Assembly (NCBI GenBank): GCA_022606425.2 | Contig: JAHDVF020000211.1 | Span: 3,410,001 to 3,474,000, forward strand | Length of the DNA: 64,000 nt | DNA from: Lepidostoma basale | Lineage: Eukaryota > Arthropoda > Insecta > Trichoptera > Lepidostomatidae | Reading direction: 5' to 3' | In this document: piece by piece, positions 51,634 through 61,554 of the stretch | Numbering within the stretch: position 1 is the first letter of the stretch | Layout: each line of letters opens with the position of its first letter | Translations under genes and position numbers: made by a program | The notes under the pieces: generated by a model | Seen by the model: only the letters and a program-made list of their open reading frames with translations | The model's database searches: none | Told to the model about the DNA's origin: nothing

Positions 51634-51981
51634 TTACAAAAATTCCTTTATATAAATATTTACTCTTAATCCATTGGTTTTTCTATTCGTAATCGATTTT
51701 GGCAGCTCTATTCCATTTGGTGACAAGTAAAACTAGAAGATGGCAGATCGCTGCCAAAAGGTCTTGGAACATAAGAAGAAATAATAAAATTGTATATATT
51801 GTAAGGATTTAAAAAATGTATATTCGTTATGTAATTGATGTAACTGGATGAATTTCAAATTATTGTTTTGTTACACTTCTAGAAGGCTGTATTACCAACT
51901 CTTTTTGTTAATGCAGCCTTTGAAACACATTACATATTTTGACTATCCTTTACTTAACTTAATACAATAAAATAAATAACC
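51634..51981. other. Mostly unassigned; P4-like block at 51700-51770
   Basis: TTTTGGCAGCTCTATTCC and AGAAGATGGCAGATCGCTGC resemble P4. The rest is AT-rich. Confidence 0.35.
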
Positions 51982-52085
51982 TTGCCTCTGGTGATGTCGG
52001 TGGGAAGACCAATCAAACTGCTGAGCATGATTGACATTTTTCATATTGATAAAACAATGTTTTAAACGAAAATACTATAAAATAT
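51982..52085 (+). mobile_element. CR1/jockey-like LINE fragment
   Basis: CCTTGCCTCTGGTGATGTCG through GGGAAGACCAATCAAACTGC, then the ATTTTTCATATTGATAAAA segment. Codons correspond to LPLVMSVGRPIKLL. Confidence 0.55.
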
Positions 52086-52209
52086 TGGATATTATTCAGC
52101 CTCACTAGCGTCGTACTTGTTCATGTGAAATTTTTCATGTACTTGTACTTATTCACGTACTTGTACTTGTAGCATACTTGTTCATTTCATGTACTACATG
52201 TCGACGCAT

Positions 52210-52425
52210 TCTTCCAAATCAAATATGTTTATTCTCTCAACAGATATTACAAATAAAATAAAGGTTTAAGGCATCTATTGAGAACAGGTAAAATAATATA
52301 TGTATAATACTGGGAACGCGCGAGAGATGGTTCGGCTTTAGGAAGACAAGATACTCTCTGAAGTATTTGTCTTCTGAACATACTTTCACTAATATGAAAG
52401 ACGTCGATCTCCGAGGAGATATATT
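52210..52425 (-). mobile_element. CR1/jockey-like LINE 3' end
   Basis: Reversed tail region AACAGATATTACAAATAAAA, then GAGAGATGGTTCGGCTTTAG and CTTTCACTAATATGAAAGAC to the antisense GDRRL-like codons. Confidence 0.7.
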
Positions 52426-52589
52426 TACTTAAGTATATTTATAAAAGAAAAGTAAATAATTTGAATTACATTGTGTTGACCGATCTCGTAACACCTACGT
52501 AGTTATCAAGCAGACAGAACGCGATCGGAGGTATTATATTCCCCGCTTGTGCAATTTCTCGATCGGCGGTTCTTCCAATAAACGGCGGT

Positions 52590-52860
52590 GGATACTCGCA
52601 GAAGTTGCGGCGCCCCCGCGGGCCCCGTCACCCGCAAATTTCTAATGCGATCTCCGGAGCCCCGGGCGGTCCTAGGCCGGGCCGGCCGGGGGCGGGGGCG
52701 GGGGCGCCGCCTCTCATTACGGCGCGCATAATGAGGAGGAGGAGGGAGGCAGCGCCGGAGAAACTTTTCCGCCTCCGTCTGAGCCGCCCCCGTAATGGGC
52801 TAGTGCCGCATTTCAAACTCTTTTTATCACTGCAACCCACGGAGAGAACCCCACGCGTGC
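52590..52860. other. CpG-rich islet
   Basis: Very GC-rich with GGGGGCGGGGGCGGGGGCG. A 102-codon plus frame and a 70-codon minus frame are Arg/Pro/Gly/Ala-rich and probably spurious. A promoter-like island cannot be excluded. Confidence 0.45.
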
Positions 52861-53231
52861 ATATCGTTTATTTTAACTTATGGGGTTGTTTCGCTAAACA
52901 TTTAATGCCTTAACTGCCTACGTACAGTCTGCGCAATTATATTTACACACACATTGGCTGAACGGAATGCATGAAGGAGTTAGTTGCTATTTTTCGGTTT
53001 TTATCTGTGGGCTTAGGATTGCAGAACATTTTTGTATGGAATAAAAACATCACCGTACCTGATTAAAAACGAGTGTACTCGTATGTTCCCAATTGAGACA
53101 AAAAATACTTCTCTAAACTCTTTTATAACTCATGTTTAGTTTTCAACTTAAATTAAACCCTTTCAGGCCACAGGTCAAGAATATACACATAATTATGCCT
53201 GATTAATTAATAGAAATGACGCTTTATAAGT
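52861..53231. other. No recognisable feature
   Basis: AT-rich; nothing supported. Confidence 0.4.
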
Positions 53232-53480
53232 CATCGAATTTATTTATTTATAGATTATACACAAACGAGACATTACAAACGATAAAACATTTAGACTACT
53301 CATTTGGACACAAAACGGTATTACAAAGATAAAATAAAACAAAACAACATGAGACCAAAAAATCATACATATCAGAAGGAATCCAAATATGTCGACGTCA
53401 GTGAGGGAGTACTCTTTCCAGAATTTGCAATATTTTTTTATGAATACTGCCTCACTGACACTGAAAATGTTCAATTATTA
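53232..53480 (-). mobile_element. CR1/jockey-like LINE 3' end, subfamily Q
   Basis: The antisense frame reads SVSEAVFIKKYCKFWKEYSL, TDVDIFGFLLICMIF and further hydrophobic codons to a stop. The tail is AAATAAATAAAT reversed. It matches 28791-29035 in detail. Confidence 0.7.
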
Positions 53481-53621
53481 CATATTATTCTGAAAATCTC
53501 AAATGTTTTATCAACACGTTTTTAATGTGTCTCTATTACTATTGGTATTAATGCATTTTTTTTTATATTTCCATAAATAATTTGGTTCTTAAGGTTTAAA
53601 ATACAATACTTATAATGAATA
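53481..53621. other. No recognisable feature
   Basis: AT-rich spacer. Confidence 0.4.
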
Positions 53622-53775
53622 CAAATGAAAACGCCTGTTTCCTAGAAGTTTTACTTTAATTTATAGGAACGTTCGTCCTAAGATATTATCAAATGTAAAT
53701 TAATTTTAAAATTGATTTATTGTAGAGTTTTACAACATTGTTCTTAAACATGATAATAATAAATAAACTTGCCGA
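53622..53775 (-). repeat. P3 element, partial
   Basis: GAAAACGCCTGTTTCCTAGA and ATAGGAACGTTCGTCC form the left arm; TAGAGTTTTACAACATTGTT is the terminal block on the right side. The centre is degenerate. Confidence 0.5.
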
Positions 53776-53934
53776 CAACAACCTCAGAATGATTTAAAAA
53801 ATATATATATATTTTTTTTTTTAATAAGTTAATAGATTATCTCAATTGAACACTTCTGCCCCTGGTCACACTAATTAGGCCAAATTAGCAACCGCCGTCC
53901 TGTAGGCGAGACTTAGGCCAAGACTGTCAAACGA
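53776..53934. other. No recognisable feature
   Basis: AT-rich, then a balanced 60-bp patch; nothing supported. Confidence 0.4.
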
Positions 53935-54130
53935 ACATAATCCGCGCGGGAGAGTCACGCGATACGGGCCTCATGCCGCTACGCCGGGCGGGCGGTATTG
54001 GGAACGCGGATGTCGCGGTGGGAATAACGCCACCAGATATACATGAGAACGGTCCCGTTCCTGAGTACCCGCGCCGCCGGGAGCTGCGTCACGCGGCCGC
54101 CATGACCTAGCCCAAGCCTTGACGGAAATT
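53935..54130. other. CpG-rich islet
   Basis: GC-rich, with CGCCGGGCGGGCGG and GCGGCCGCCATG. No recognised frame. Confidence 0.4.
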
Positions 54131-54379
54131 GTCTCTTTGCCTTCATAAATCACTAGCTAATTCCCGACATGCGTTGTAATGCATCTTTAATTTTTTTTAA
54201 ATACTTATCGGCTCCAAAAGATTTCAGTTGAAACGCTAATATTACCAACAACAACTGTACAAAGTTTTAATTCAATCGGATGAATGCCGCACAGGAAACG
54301 AACACGCAGACATTTATTTTTATATATTTTCCTGCTTTTTTGTTCCTTTATTGGTTTCCATTATATGATCCTTCTTCTT
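54131..54379. other. No recognisable feature
   Basis: AT-rich with a CTTCTTCTTCTA run near 54370, the reversed GAAGAAG end typical of the next LINE tail. Confidence 0.4.
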
Positions 54380-54600
54380 CTACTTCTTGTTTCCTGTCAG
54401 GTCTCCCTGACGTTGACTTTCACCCTTGAGAGTGATGACCTGGGGAAAAATATCCAGAGTGGTATCCCCTTGCCTTCTCTGGAAGATTTTCTGTCGGGGT
54501 TACCTTCCCTTAGCTGGGTGTATCCAGTTTTATGGCGCTGGCTTCCAGCGCCATATGATCCTTGCCGGTGTTTATATCAAGGATATTTCTAGTTATTATA
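54380..54600 (-). mobile_element. LINE C-terminal/3' fragment
   Basis: The antisense frame includes YTQLREGNPDRKSSREGKG and IPLWIFFPRSSLSRVKV. The CAGCTAAGGGAAGGTAACCC part matches 49440-49470 on the plus strand. Family clade unclear. Confidence 0.45.
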
Positions 54601-54674
54601 AAAGTTAATTTCTATATAATATTTTGTATTTAATTTCTACTGTACACAGAGCTGACTCATTGAAGGTCCATGGG

Positions 54675-55030
54675 CTATCTATTTATATGTTCCGACATTC
54701 GTCTTGAACCCGAGGAAACCATGGAAAATCTCAACCGGAACATTGAAGGTATGACTATGGGGAGAATAAAAAGAAGATCCAGACGGTTGCTCCTCCTGTG
54801 AGATGAATTCCCAGCTGGTTTTCCATATTTTAGGATGTCTTCCACGAGAACGAGTCCCGTGAGGCTGATTATGTAGGGAAATATACAATAGTCTGGTGGT
54901 GTCCGTTCTTTGGATATGATCGTACCAGTCTTCCTTCGTTGTCTACTCCAACTTATAATATCCTCAGCCTCACATATCTCTCTTATTCTGGTGTTCTTCA
55001 CGCGATCTTTTAGTGTCTTGCCTGCAATTT
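54675..55030 (-). pseudogene. Non-LTR reverse-transcriptase C-terminus (type zeta)
   Basis: The antisense frame reads MKNTRIREICEAEDIISWSR, QRRKTG and, across a frameshift, LLYISLHNQPHGTRSRGRHP and KIWKTSWEFISQE, matching 13110-13425. VKNTRIREIC occupies the place of the VSNADIRKEC motif of RTE-alpha, so zeta is a related RTE-class family. Confidence 0.7.
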
Positions 55031-55071
55031 ATCAATTTATCTGCATCACAATTTATTTATTTATTTTCTAT

Positions 55072-55180
55072 GAAATTGATGCGACAGTCGTTATAATAGG
55101 TGGCATCTTCAGGTGTTCTTCATTAGGCCATGTGTAGAAATTAAATTAATTTCGGTCAAAACAATGGATTATCTGAAATA
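55072..55180 (-). repeat. P2 family fragment
   Basis: GATGCGACAGTCGTTATAAT and GTGGCATCTTCAGGTG are a mutated minus-strand P2 core. The terminal GTCAAAACAATGGATTATCT block is present. Confidence 0.5.
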
Positions 55181-55184
55181 CGTC

Positions 55185-55650
55185 ATGCCTAATGTATGGA
55201 AGCGAAGCATGGAACTGGCAGAAGAAGGATGAGAGTAGAATAAATGCGGTAGAGATGAGGTCCCTAAGACGTATGTGTGGTAGAACGATATGCTGATATA
55301 AGAAAGGAATGTAGAGCGGAAGAAGGTATTATGAACAAAATTATGAAAGGATCGCTGCGTTGGTTCGGACATATGGAGCGCATGGATGGAGAAAGAATGG
55401 TTATGAAAGTATACGTTAATGACGTAAATGGGGTACGAAGTCGAGGTAGACCGAGGAAAACATGTCAACCAAATTAATCAAATTTTAAAGGTTGGTCATG
55501 TTAGAAGTCGGAGGAATCGACGTGCGTGTATGACTCGTTGTATGAATGTGGAGGAAGCTAGAGAGGTTTGCCAGGATAGAGGAGTGTCGCGGTCCATTCT
55601 CTTTGCCTACCCCTGCGGGGAAACGGCGTGATGGTTTGTTGTTGTTGTAC
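55185..55650 (+). pseudogene. RTE-alpha LINE polymerase C-terminus, long copy
   Basis: From SMELAEEG-like codons it passes the NAVEMRSLRRMCGR equivalent, YADIRKECRAEEGIMNKIMK, GSLRWFGHMERMDGERMVMK and VYVNDVNGVRSRGRPRKTC, then (frameshift) QINQILKVGHVRSRRNRRAC, CMNVEEAREVCQDRGVSRSI and LFAYPCGETA, stop. The tail is GTTTGTTGTTGTTG. Only a few frame breaks, so it is one of the younger copies. Confidence 0.85.
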
Positions 55651-55794
55651 GTCATGCTATATGCCTTAATTTCAAACAGTTTAGGGTTCGAAGAAAAAGG
55701 AGGACGAATAAATATTAAATTAATAAAATGATTATAGGATCAAACGACAAACAAAAATAATGGATAGTGAAACATGTCAGAAGACAGAAAGTTA

Positions 55795-55905
55795 AATGTC
55801 TTAGTTGTTACAAGCAATAAGTTGTTTGTAACACCTGAAGATGTCAGCATAGTGTGGTGAAACAGATGTCGCGACAATTTCGCAGAACTTAATAAAATAA
55901 ATTGT
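55795..55905 (+). repeat. P2 family fragment
   Basis: AACACCTGAAGATGTCAGC and GTGGTGAAACAGATGTCGCG carry the core with stem II changed to GTCAGCA/TGTGGT and GAAAC intact. Confidence 0.55.
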
Positions 55906-56029
55906 GAAGTAACGGAATTCCATGATGTCGTTATATAACAGTAAATACGTAGGCGGAGAGGCATTCTAATAATTTATCTCAAAACCTTTCATCGTATCTA
56001 TATTATGACCCCGAGAATCCTATCGTAAC
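55906..56029. other. No recognisable feature
   Basis: Mixed spacer. Confidence 0.4.
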
Positions 56030-56370
56030 CTTTTTAACAGTCAGCCCCTCTACGAAACCCAACGTTTGTTGTGGGCTGTCGAATTTCTGATCGATTGGGA
56101 AATGATGCGTTTATGATTAGATTAGCCTCGCCCCAGCCCCGTCGGCGCGTCCGCCCGCCTGCACTGCCGGCGTCTGATTGACGTCGGTTGACGCGCCGGG
56201 CATATAAGTCCGTGTGGCATGCACTAGGTGGCTCCGTAGGCAAGGTCGTGTACCATTACTATTTGCATAGACCGCACGCGCGTGCATGACCTATCCAAGC
56301 GGGAGGATGGTGTCCGTTCGCCCGCCGCTCGCAAGGGCTGCGCGCGCCTGGATGCAATTGTATAAGGGAC
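56030..56370. other. CpG-rich islet
   Basis: GC-rich, with CGGCGCGTCCGCCCGCCTGC and CGCACGCGCGTGCATG. ACGCGCGTGCATGAC resembles RTE-alpha codons, but the rest does not. Confidence 0.4.
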
Positions 56371-56439
56371 GGAGGCGAAACGACACAATATTTATACTTG
56401 AGATTTAAAATCCACCATTCATGACCCTTTTACTAACTA

Positions 56440-56790
56440 ATTAACTGACCATCGCGTTGTTTTCACGGAGAGGTAGACAAACAGGATGGACCGCCAAACT
56501 GTTCATAACTCTTGCGCTTGTTCTACATTCACACATCATGACACGCACGCTCGCTGATTGTTCCGACTCCGAACATGATCGTCCTTTAGTAATTGATTAA
56601 TTTAGTCATGCCGTGTCTTCCTTTGCCTTCCTCGACTTCTTTTTCCATTCGCACTACTTCTATATATATTTTTTACCATTCTTCCTTCATATATTCGTTC
56701 CATATGTACAAACCACCTTAATTACCCTTTCATAATTTTATTTAGTATGCATTCATCTGCCTCACATTTCTTTCTTATTTCTTAAAATAA
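56440..56790 (-). mobile_element. RTE-alpha LINE 3' part
   Basis: Reversed tail AACTAATTAACTGACCATCG and antisense C-terminal codons back to RNKKCEADEC-like residues. A diverged subgroup (SRNNQRACVS in place of SRRNRRACMT). Confidence 0.75.
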
Positions 56791-56794
56791 AGGG

Positions 56795-57018
56795 TCATTA
56801 AGATGATTTGGGCACATGGAAAGAATGAATGAAGAAAGTATGTGCAAATGACGTGTACGGAACTAGAAATAGAGAAAAACCGAGGAAAACGTGGCACGAT
56901 CAAATCGACCAAATATTAGATGTCGGTTACGTGGAGGAGACGGTGAGGAAAGAACAGTGTGGAAGTCTATTATTTCTGTTTATCCCTCCGGGGAGACTGC
57001 GTGAAAGTTCGTTAGTTT
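56795..57018 (+). mobile_element. RTE-alpha LINE 3' end, head-to-head with previous
   Basis: Begins TCATTAAGATGATTTGGGC (SLRWFGHME codons), passes VCANDVYGTRNREKPRKTWH, DQIDQILDVGYVEE and ends in GACTGCGTGAAAGTTCG and GTTAG. The CQDR segment is deleted. Confidence 0.75.
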
Positions 57019-57024
57019 AGAATT

Positions 57025-57490
57025 CTTCTTCTTTCGGTGCCATGTCAGGTCCCCCAACGATGGCGATCACTGCAGCAAAGGTATCTCTATCCTGCGCCAC
57101 TTAGTACAGGTTCTGAACTCTTGTTATTCCTGTCCACTCTTTGATGTTCCGCAGCCAGGATAGCTGCCTTCTACCAACTCCCCGACGTCCCTCCACTTTA
57201 CCTATTTGAAGGAGGTGGTATTTTTCTCCCCTTAGCACATGTCACAAATATGAGACCTTTCTAATTTTCACACTCGACAACAACTCTCTATTGGCTCTGG
57301 CTCGCTGCATTACTGACTCAATCGGCCCACGGCATACGGAGCATTCTGCGGTACATCCACATCACGAACCGGTTCATTACATTCACTTTCAGAGTCCAGG
57401 TTTCGCAGCTATATAGTAGAACATACCATACCTACTTCTATTCAGCTATATAGTAGAGCTTCGCAGCTATATAGTAGAACATACCATACC
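57025..57490 (-). pseudogene. Non-LTR reverse-transcriptase C-terminus (type gamma)
   Basis: From TTCTTCTTTCGGTGCCATGT (reversed 3' end) the antisense codons give VIAIVGGPD, RQLSWLRNIKEWTGI, RRGVGRR, MCXGEKYHLLQIG and the LLSSVKIRK and ESECNEPV-like segments. Part of the 5' side is duplicated (AGCTATATAGTAGAACATAC twice, 57408-57500). Confidence 0.75.
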
Positions 57491-57606
57491 TACATTTAAT
57501 CATTCTTTGTCGGAGTTTCAAGTTAAGATTATCGTTGCAAAATAATGTTCTCATTTTATTAAATGCAGTTCGTGCAAATTCAATACTGGTATATAAGATA
57601 AATAAA

Positions 57607-57781
57607 CTAACTAACTAACTAACTAACCATCACGCCATTTCCCCGGAGGGGTAGGCAGAGAGGATGGATCGCCACACTGGCCTGTACTGGCATACCTCTC
57701 GGGCTTCCTCTATATTTATACATCGTACCATGCACGCACGTCGATTGTTCCGACTTCGAATGTGGCCGCCTTTTAGTAATA
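57607..57781 (-). mobile_element. RTE-alpha LINE insertion with 12-bp TSD
   Basis: Reversed tail CTAACTAACTAACTAACC, then CCCGGAGGGGTAGGCAGAG and GCACGCACGTCGATTGTTCC to GTGGCCGCCTTTTAGTAAT. AAGATAAATAAA lies at 57595-57606 and 57782-57793. Severely 5'-truncated. Confidence 0.9.
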
Positions 57782-57826
57782 AAGATAAATAAAACACATA
57801 CTAAGTAAGTTACTTAGTTTAGAATA

Positions 57827-58105
57827 TTGTTAGTATGTGGAACCAACTACTGTAAGCACGGAGGCTTATTACTGTTTCCCCTCGTTTGCTTTAGTCGCGC
57901 AATTCTTCCTGTAATGCTTGAGCCCGGAGCCACAGCAGCCGCGCGGTACATTCTATTGACGGCACCCCAACGCAGACTGTATTCATTGAATTTTTATGCG
58001 AACGTCTATGGAGAGCTCGGAAATATTGCTCACTCATTAAAAATCAATCAGCCATACACGGTCGTGCACGAGATACTGTATGCATGCGGGAGCTATTCAA
58101 ACTAG
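57827..58105 (+). other. Unassigned 92-codon open frame
   Basis: The frame starts MLVCGTNYCKHGGLLLFPLV and ends ILYACGSYSN. It lies in a balanced-composition patch without any repeat match. I see no known domain, splice signals or codon pattern that would prove coding. It may be chance or a relic. Confidence 0.2.
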
Positions 58106-58109
58106 TACC

Positions 58110-58423
58110 ACGGAAAATATGCCTATATGCTTATATTGGTTATTTTAATTCATACAGCGGCTACATGTGGAAGCTAAGATTAATACTGTACAAACATAAC
58201 TAAATAGAGCAGTGGCGTGCTTTGGAAGATGCTTACGTTCAGCAGTGATAAGAACTTAATAAACGCGTTGTTATTTAAAAAAAAGGTGGAACATAAATTA
58301 AATAGACAATATGTGCGCCATCTAAAAAGAACAATTTGTGTTAAATTATTTTTATTATGTTATTTTATATCATTGTGTTTCATATTATTTGTTTTAGATT
58401 TATTTTGTTGATGTTGGACGATC
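58110..58423. other. No recognisable feature
   Basis: AT-rich; nothing supported. Confidence 0.4.
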
Positions 58424-58598
58424 GAAGTGTGCGCGGGAGATGCCTATTGGTGGCGATGAGGTTCGCAACCCATCACATCGCGTCTCCCACGGGGCGAAAA
58501 GAGAAGGATGGAGTGCCGCATCGGTTAAAGTGTGACAGTCCGTTCTTTCTGCCTACCCTTTGGGGGAGACGGCGTGATTGTTAGTTAGTTTGTTATTA
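58424..58598 (+). mobile_element. SINE-R, full length
   Basis: It begins near GATCGAAGTGTGCGCGGGAG, has the head with GGTTCGCAACC in the loop of nested stems, the AGGATGGAGTGCCGCATCGG body, then AGTGTGACAGTCCGTTCTTT and GTTAGTTAG. The base stem has one mismatch (TCTCCCACG). Confidence 0.85.
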
Positions 58599-58604
58599 CG
58601 TGTT

Positions 58605-58860
58605 GTTGTCGAGTGTAAAGATTAGAAACGTTACATATTTGGATCATATGCTAAGGGGAGAAAAATACTACCTTCTTCAGTAATCAGAGAGACGGCGGGG
58701 AGTTGAAAGAAGGCAGTTATCTTGGCTGTGATTTATAAGGGATTGGACAGGAATTAGAAGAGTTGAGAACATATTCCAATTCATAGTGCAATTCGGGTAT
58801 GTTTTCGCTGAAGTGATCGCCAACGTTGGGGGAACCTGATACGTCACCATAAGAAGATTG
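58605..58860 (+). pseudogene. Non-LTR reverse-transcriptase C-terminus (type gamma)
   Basis: TTGTTGTCGAGTGTAAAGAT (LLSSVKI codons), GGGGAGAAAAATACTACC and GTGATCGCCAACGTTGGGGG (VIANVGG) are in order, with indels that break the frame. The 3' end is ACCATAAGAAG. Confidence 0.7.
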
Positions 58861-59044
58861 CGAATTACATTCATTCATCCATTTTTATAATAAATTCAGC
58901 TTATAAAAAATGTCGTCACTAGCAAAGTTATTTCTTACCGCATTCAGAGTAAAGGCTGTGGGCGATTTAGTAAATGAAACGAAACTGGACGTGGTTGTAT
59001 TAATAAATAATTAAAATTTGTTTTGTCGAATATTAGAGTCGATT
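58861..59044. other. No recognisable feature
   Basis: AT-rich spacer. Confidence 0.4.
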
Positions 59045-59175
59045 TTTACGGTCAGTTGAATAATTCATTTCATCTTGAATATGTCCGTATCTTGTGGTTT
59101 CCTTTGCCTCCGACGTTTCGCAGATCTTTGCGGTCTCCGTTTTCATAGTGATCGATGTTTGTTTGATGGGTGACA
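59045..59175 (-). repeat. P5 family fragment
   Basis: CTCCGACGTTTCGCAGATC and GCGGTCTCCGTTTTCATAG are the minus-strand P5 core: CGAAACGTCGGAG after the stem II strand. The opposite arm is missing. Confidence 0.5.
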
Positions 59176-59235
59176 GGAATGAAATTATTATTTTTCCAAT
59201 TTTGAATTTCAATTTCTTCAAAAAAATTATAAACA

Positions 59236-59586
59236 TTACAGAATAATATCAAATCCAAATCGTTTATAATCTCAATATACAAAATAATAATAACATTTTT
59301 TTAAAAAAGAAATACAAATAATATAATAAGAAAACAAATGAGAGTAAGTAAGAAAAAAAAACAAATTAAAAAAAATATTTGAGAACAATTTAGTAATAAA
59401 AATTGTTGTACAATAAGAAGAGAAGCAAATAACAATTTAATACATAAAAGCTAGATGCTTTCTGAGGGTTCTTGATTATGGTCAATGTTCGAAGAAAAAA
59501 AACAAAGTTCAAAGTAACATTTACACTATTAAACCACCGTTATTAAAATGACTGTATAATAACATGCATGTAGCTCTCCACACCCT
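59236..59586. other. AT-rich stretch, no gene seen
   Basis: Purine-rich A-runs at 59280-59400; nothing supported. Confidence 0.4.
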
Positions 59587-59752
59587 CAACATAATGTTAA
59601 GGTATTGTTACCTTCATATTCAATTTAATTTTGAGTTATTGTTACCTTCATTTTCAACATAATTTTAAGTTATTGTTACCTTCATATTCAATATAATTTT
59701 AAGTATTGTTACCTTCATATTCAACATACTTTTAAGTTATTGTTATTTTGCT
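59587..59752. repeat. Imperfect tandem repeat, about 37 bp
   Basis: Units contain TATTGTTACCTTCATATTCA followed by an AT-rich spacer ending ATAATTTTAAG; four to five diverged units are present. Confidence 0.8.
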
Positions 59753-60434
59753 ATCATTGCATTTACCGTTAATTACTTACCTGAACGCGCATCGGTTTAT
59801 TGCATTCATTGGTATACGATTTCCTTGCTCGACTACACTATTCCTATTTCGCCTATCATTTCCCCTGGGCTTGGTTGCTAGGAGCCGGGTTAATAAATAA
59901 CATTCGCAGGCATTCTTCCGTGATACCATACTCGCTACTTTTGGCAAGTGAATGAGATTAATATAATCAGTTGATGTCACCGTGTAATAATTTCTTGATT
60001 AAAACTTACCAAAATACCGCTGACCTTCTTCAATAATGCCAGCAGAAAATAATATCCAGGTTGGTTAACGTATTTTATTACATTTCATACATTGCAACTC
60101 GACAAGTTTACTTAGGTAACATTTGCCACGCTTGTTCGTTGGTATTTGATGTGTCCAAATAATCGCAAAATTCTATTTCTCGTTTAGAACATTCTAGAAT
60201 TTTCCGCAGTTTCGCCTTTTGTGTTACAAACATAAACTTGCGACCTTTTTCGCCATGTTATAACGATGTTTTATTCATTAACGCTGTACATCAGAATAAT
60301 TTAGTTTGACCCCTTCTAATGAACCTGATTGAAAATTAACAAGTATCGCCTATTAATATTAGAACGATTTACATATCACGGGTATGGTATGTCAATCATA
60401 TCACTGTACGACAAACTTTGATTCCGATGTTTTC
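59753..60434. other. No recognisable gene
   Basis: Balanced patch at 59775-59900, otherwise AT-rich; nothing recognised. Confidence 0.4.
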
Positions 60435-60535
60435 ACCGCTTTTCTCTCGTACGCTTCAGTATCTCTATCTTCCTAAAGTCGAACCATCTCTCATGCGTTC
60501 CTGGTATTTATATTATATTTTACCTGGATCATTAA
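60435..60535 (+). mobile_element. CR1/jockey-like LINE 3' untranslated fragment
   Basis: TATCTTCCTAAAGTCGAACC and CTCATGCGTTCCTGGTATTT match the 3' untranslated part at 37130-37210. It joins RTE-alpha at about 60535. Confidence 0.6.
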
Positions 60536-61018
60536 GACCGTTTGGACACATGGAAAGAAAGAATGGTAAAAAGCGTTTTTTTTTGCTTGAAAATGTTCCC
60601 CATTTGAAATCAAATAATGTAATAACACAAATAACGTAAAATAAAACATCATATTTCTCAAAGGCAACATAGCATCACTGAAATGCCCAAAACTTTGCTC
60701 ATATAAGCGGAAAGGCCAATAATAGACAAAAGTAACGTAGACTCTATAAAAACAAACAAAAAATAATGGTTAAAAAAGTATATGTTAACGACGTAAATGG
60801 AACTAGAAATAGAGGAAGAAAACGTGGCACGATCAAATAAATCAAATATTGAATGTCGGCCACGTGAGGAGTCAGAAATCGACGCACTTGCATGACACGA
60901 TGTATGAATGTTGAAGAAGCGAGAGAAATATGTTCGGAAAGAAAAGTGTGGCAGTCCATTCTTTCTACATACATCCCTTCGGCGAGACGGCGTGATGGTT
61001 AGTAAATAAGTTAGTTTT
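60536..61018 (+). mobile_element. RTE-alpha LINE 3' end with about 190-bp insert
   Basis: The LINE starts at GACCGTTTGGACACATGG and stops near AATGGTAAAAAG. It resumes near 60766 with AATGGTTAAAAAAG and goes on to VYVNDVNGTRNRGR-like codons, the C-terminus and the GTGATGGTTAG tail. The two flanking strings look like a diverged TSD for the insert, whose identity is unknown. Confidence 0.75.
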
Positions 61019-61084
61019 ATTTTACCTGTTAATATATTAAATTTTAATTTATAATAACTTATTGGGATCAAAAAATTATCAATG

Positions 61085-61310
61085 AAAACAAAAATGGCCT
61101 TTCACGTTGGAGTTTTAGTACCAACACTAGTGTATGGAAGTGAATCACGGATCTGGCAGAAGAAGGATGAGAGCAGAATAATTGCGGTAGATATAGATGA
61201 GATCCCTTAGACGAATGTATTGTAAAACGATGTACGACAGAGTTTCAAATGCTGATATAAGGAAGGAATGCAGAGCGGAAGAGACTATCAACCAACATAA
61301 TTAAGAACCA
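61085..61310 (+). mobile_element. RTE-alpha LINE upstream C-terminal fragment
   Basis: Codons give KMAFHVGVLVPTLVYGSES, WQKKDESRI, MYDRVSNADIRKECRAEE and stop in TINQHN. It covers the same part as 14800-15030. It is not contiguous with the preceding copy, being upstream in LINE order but downstream in the window. Confidence 0.75.
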
Positions 61311-61440
61311 TCTCAAATATATCGACGTCAGTAAGTCCAAATATGTCGATGACGTCTGAAAGAGCACTGCTCTTTCCAGAAGTGTTAATATATTGTTTGC
61401 GAGCATTGTCCCACTGACACTAAAAAAATCCAAATTCAAG
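61311..61440 (-). mobile_element. CR1/jockey-like subfamily Q fragment
   Basis: CTCAAATATATCGACGTCAG, a near-repeat CAAATATGTCGATGACGTC and CATTGTCCCACTGACAC are antisense subfamily Q codons. Confidence 0.5.
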
Positions 61441-61554
61441 GATGATAGAATTTAGCGTCCGAATTGTCTGAATTTTTAAGATAGTCATATTTTTACAGTC
61501 ATTATATATGTAAGATTGAGTCTGCAACTCAATGATCAAATGGGACACCAAGTA
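61441..61554. other. No recognisable feature
   Basis: AT-rich spacer. Confidence 0.4.

Noticed and set aside
52605..52913. 102-codon frame in a GC-rich island
   Set aside because: Arg/Pro/Gly/Ala composition follows from base composition, and the opposite strand is open as well.
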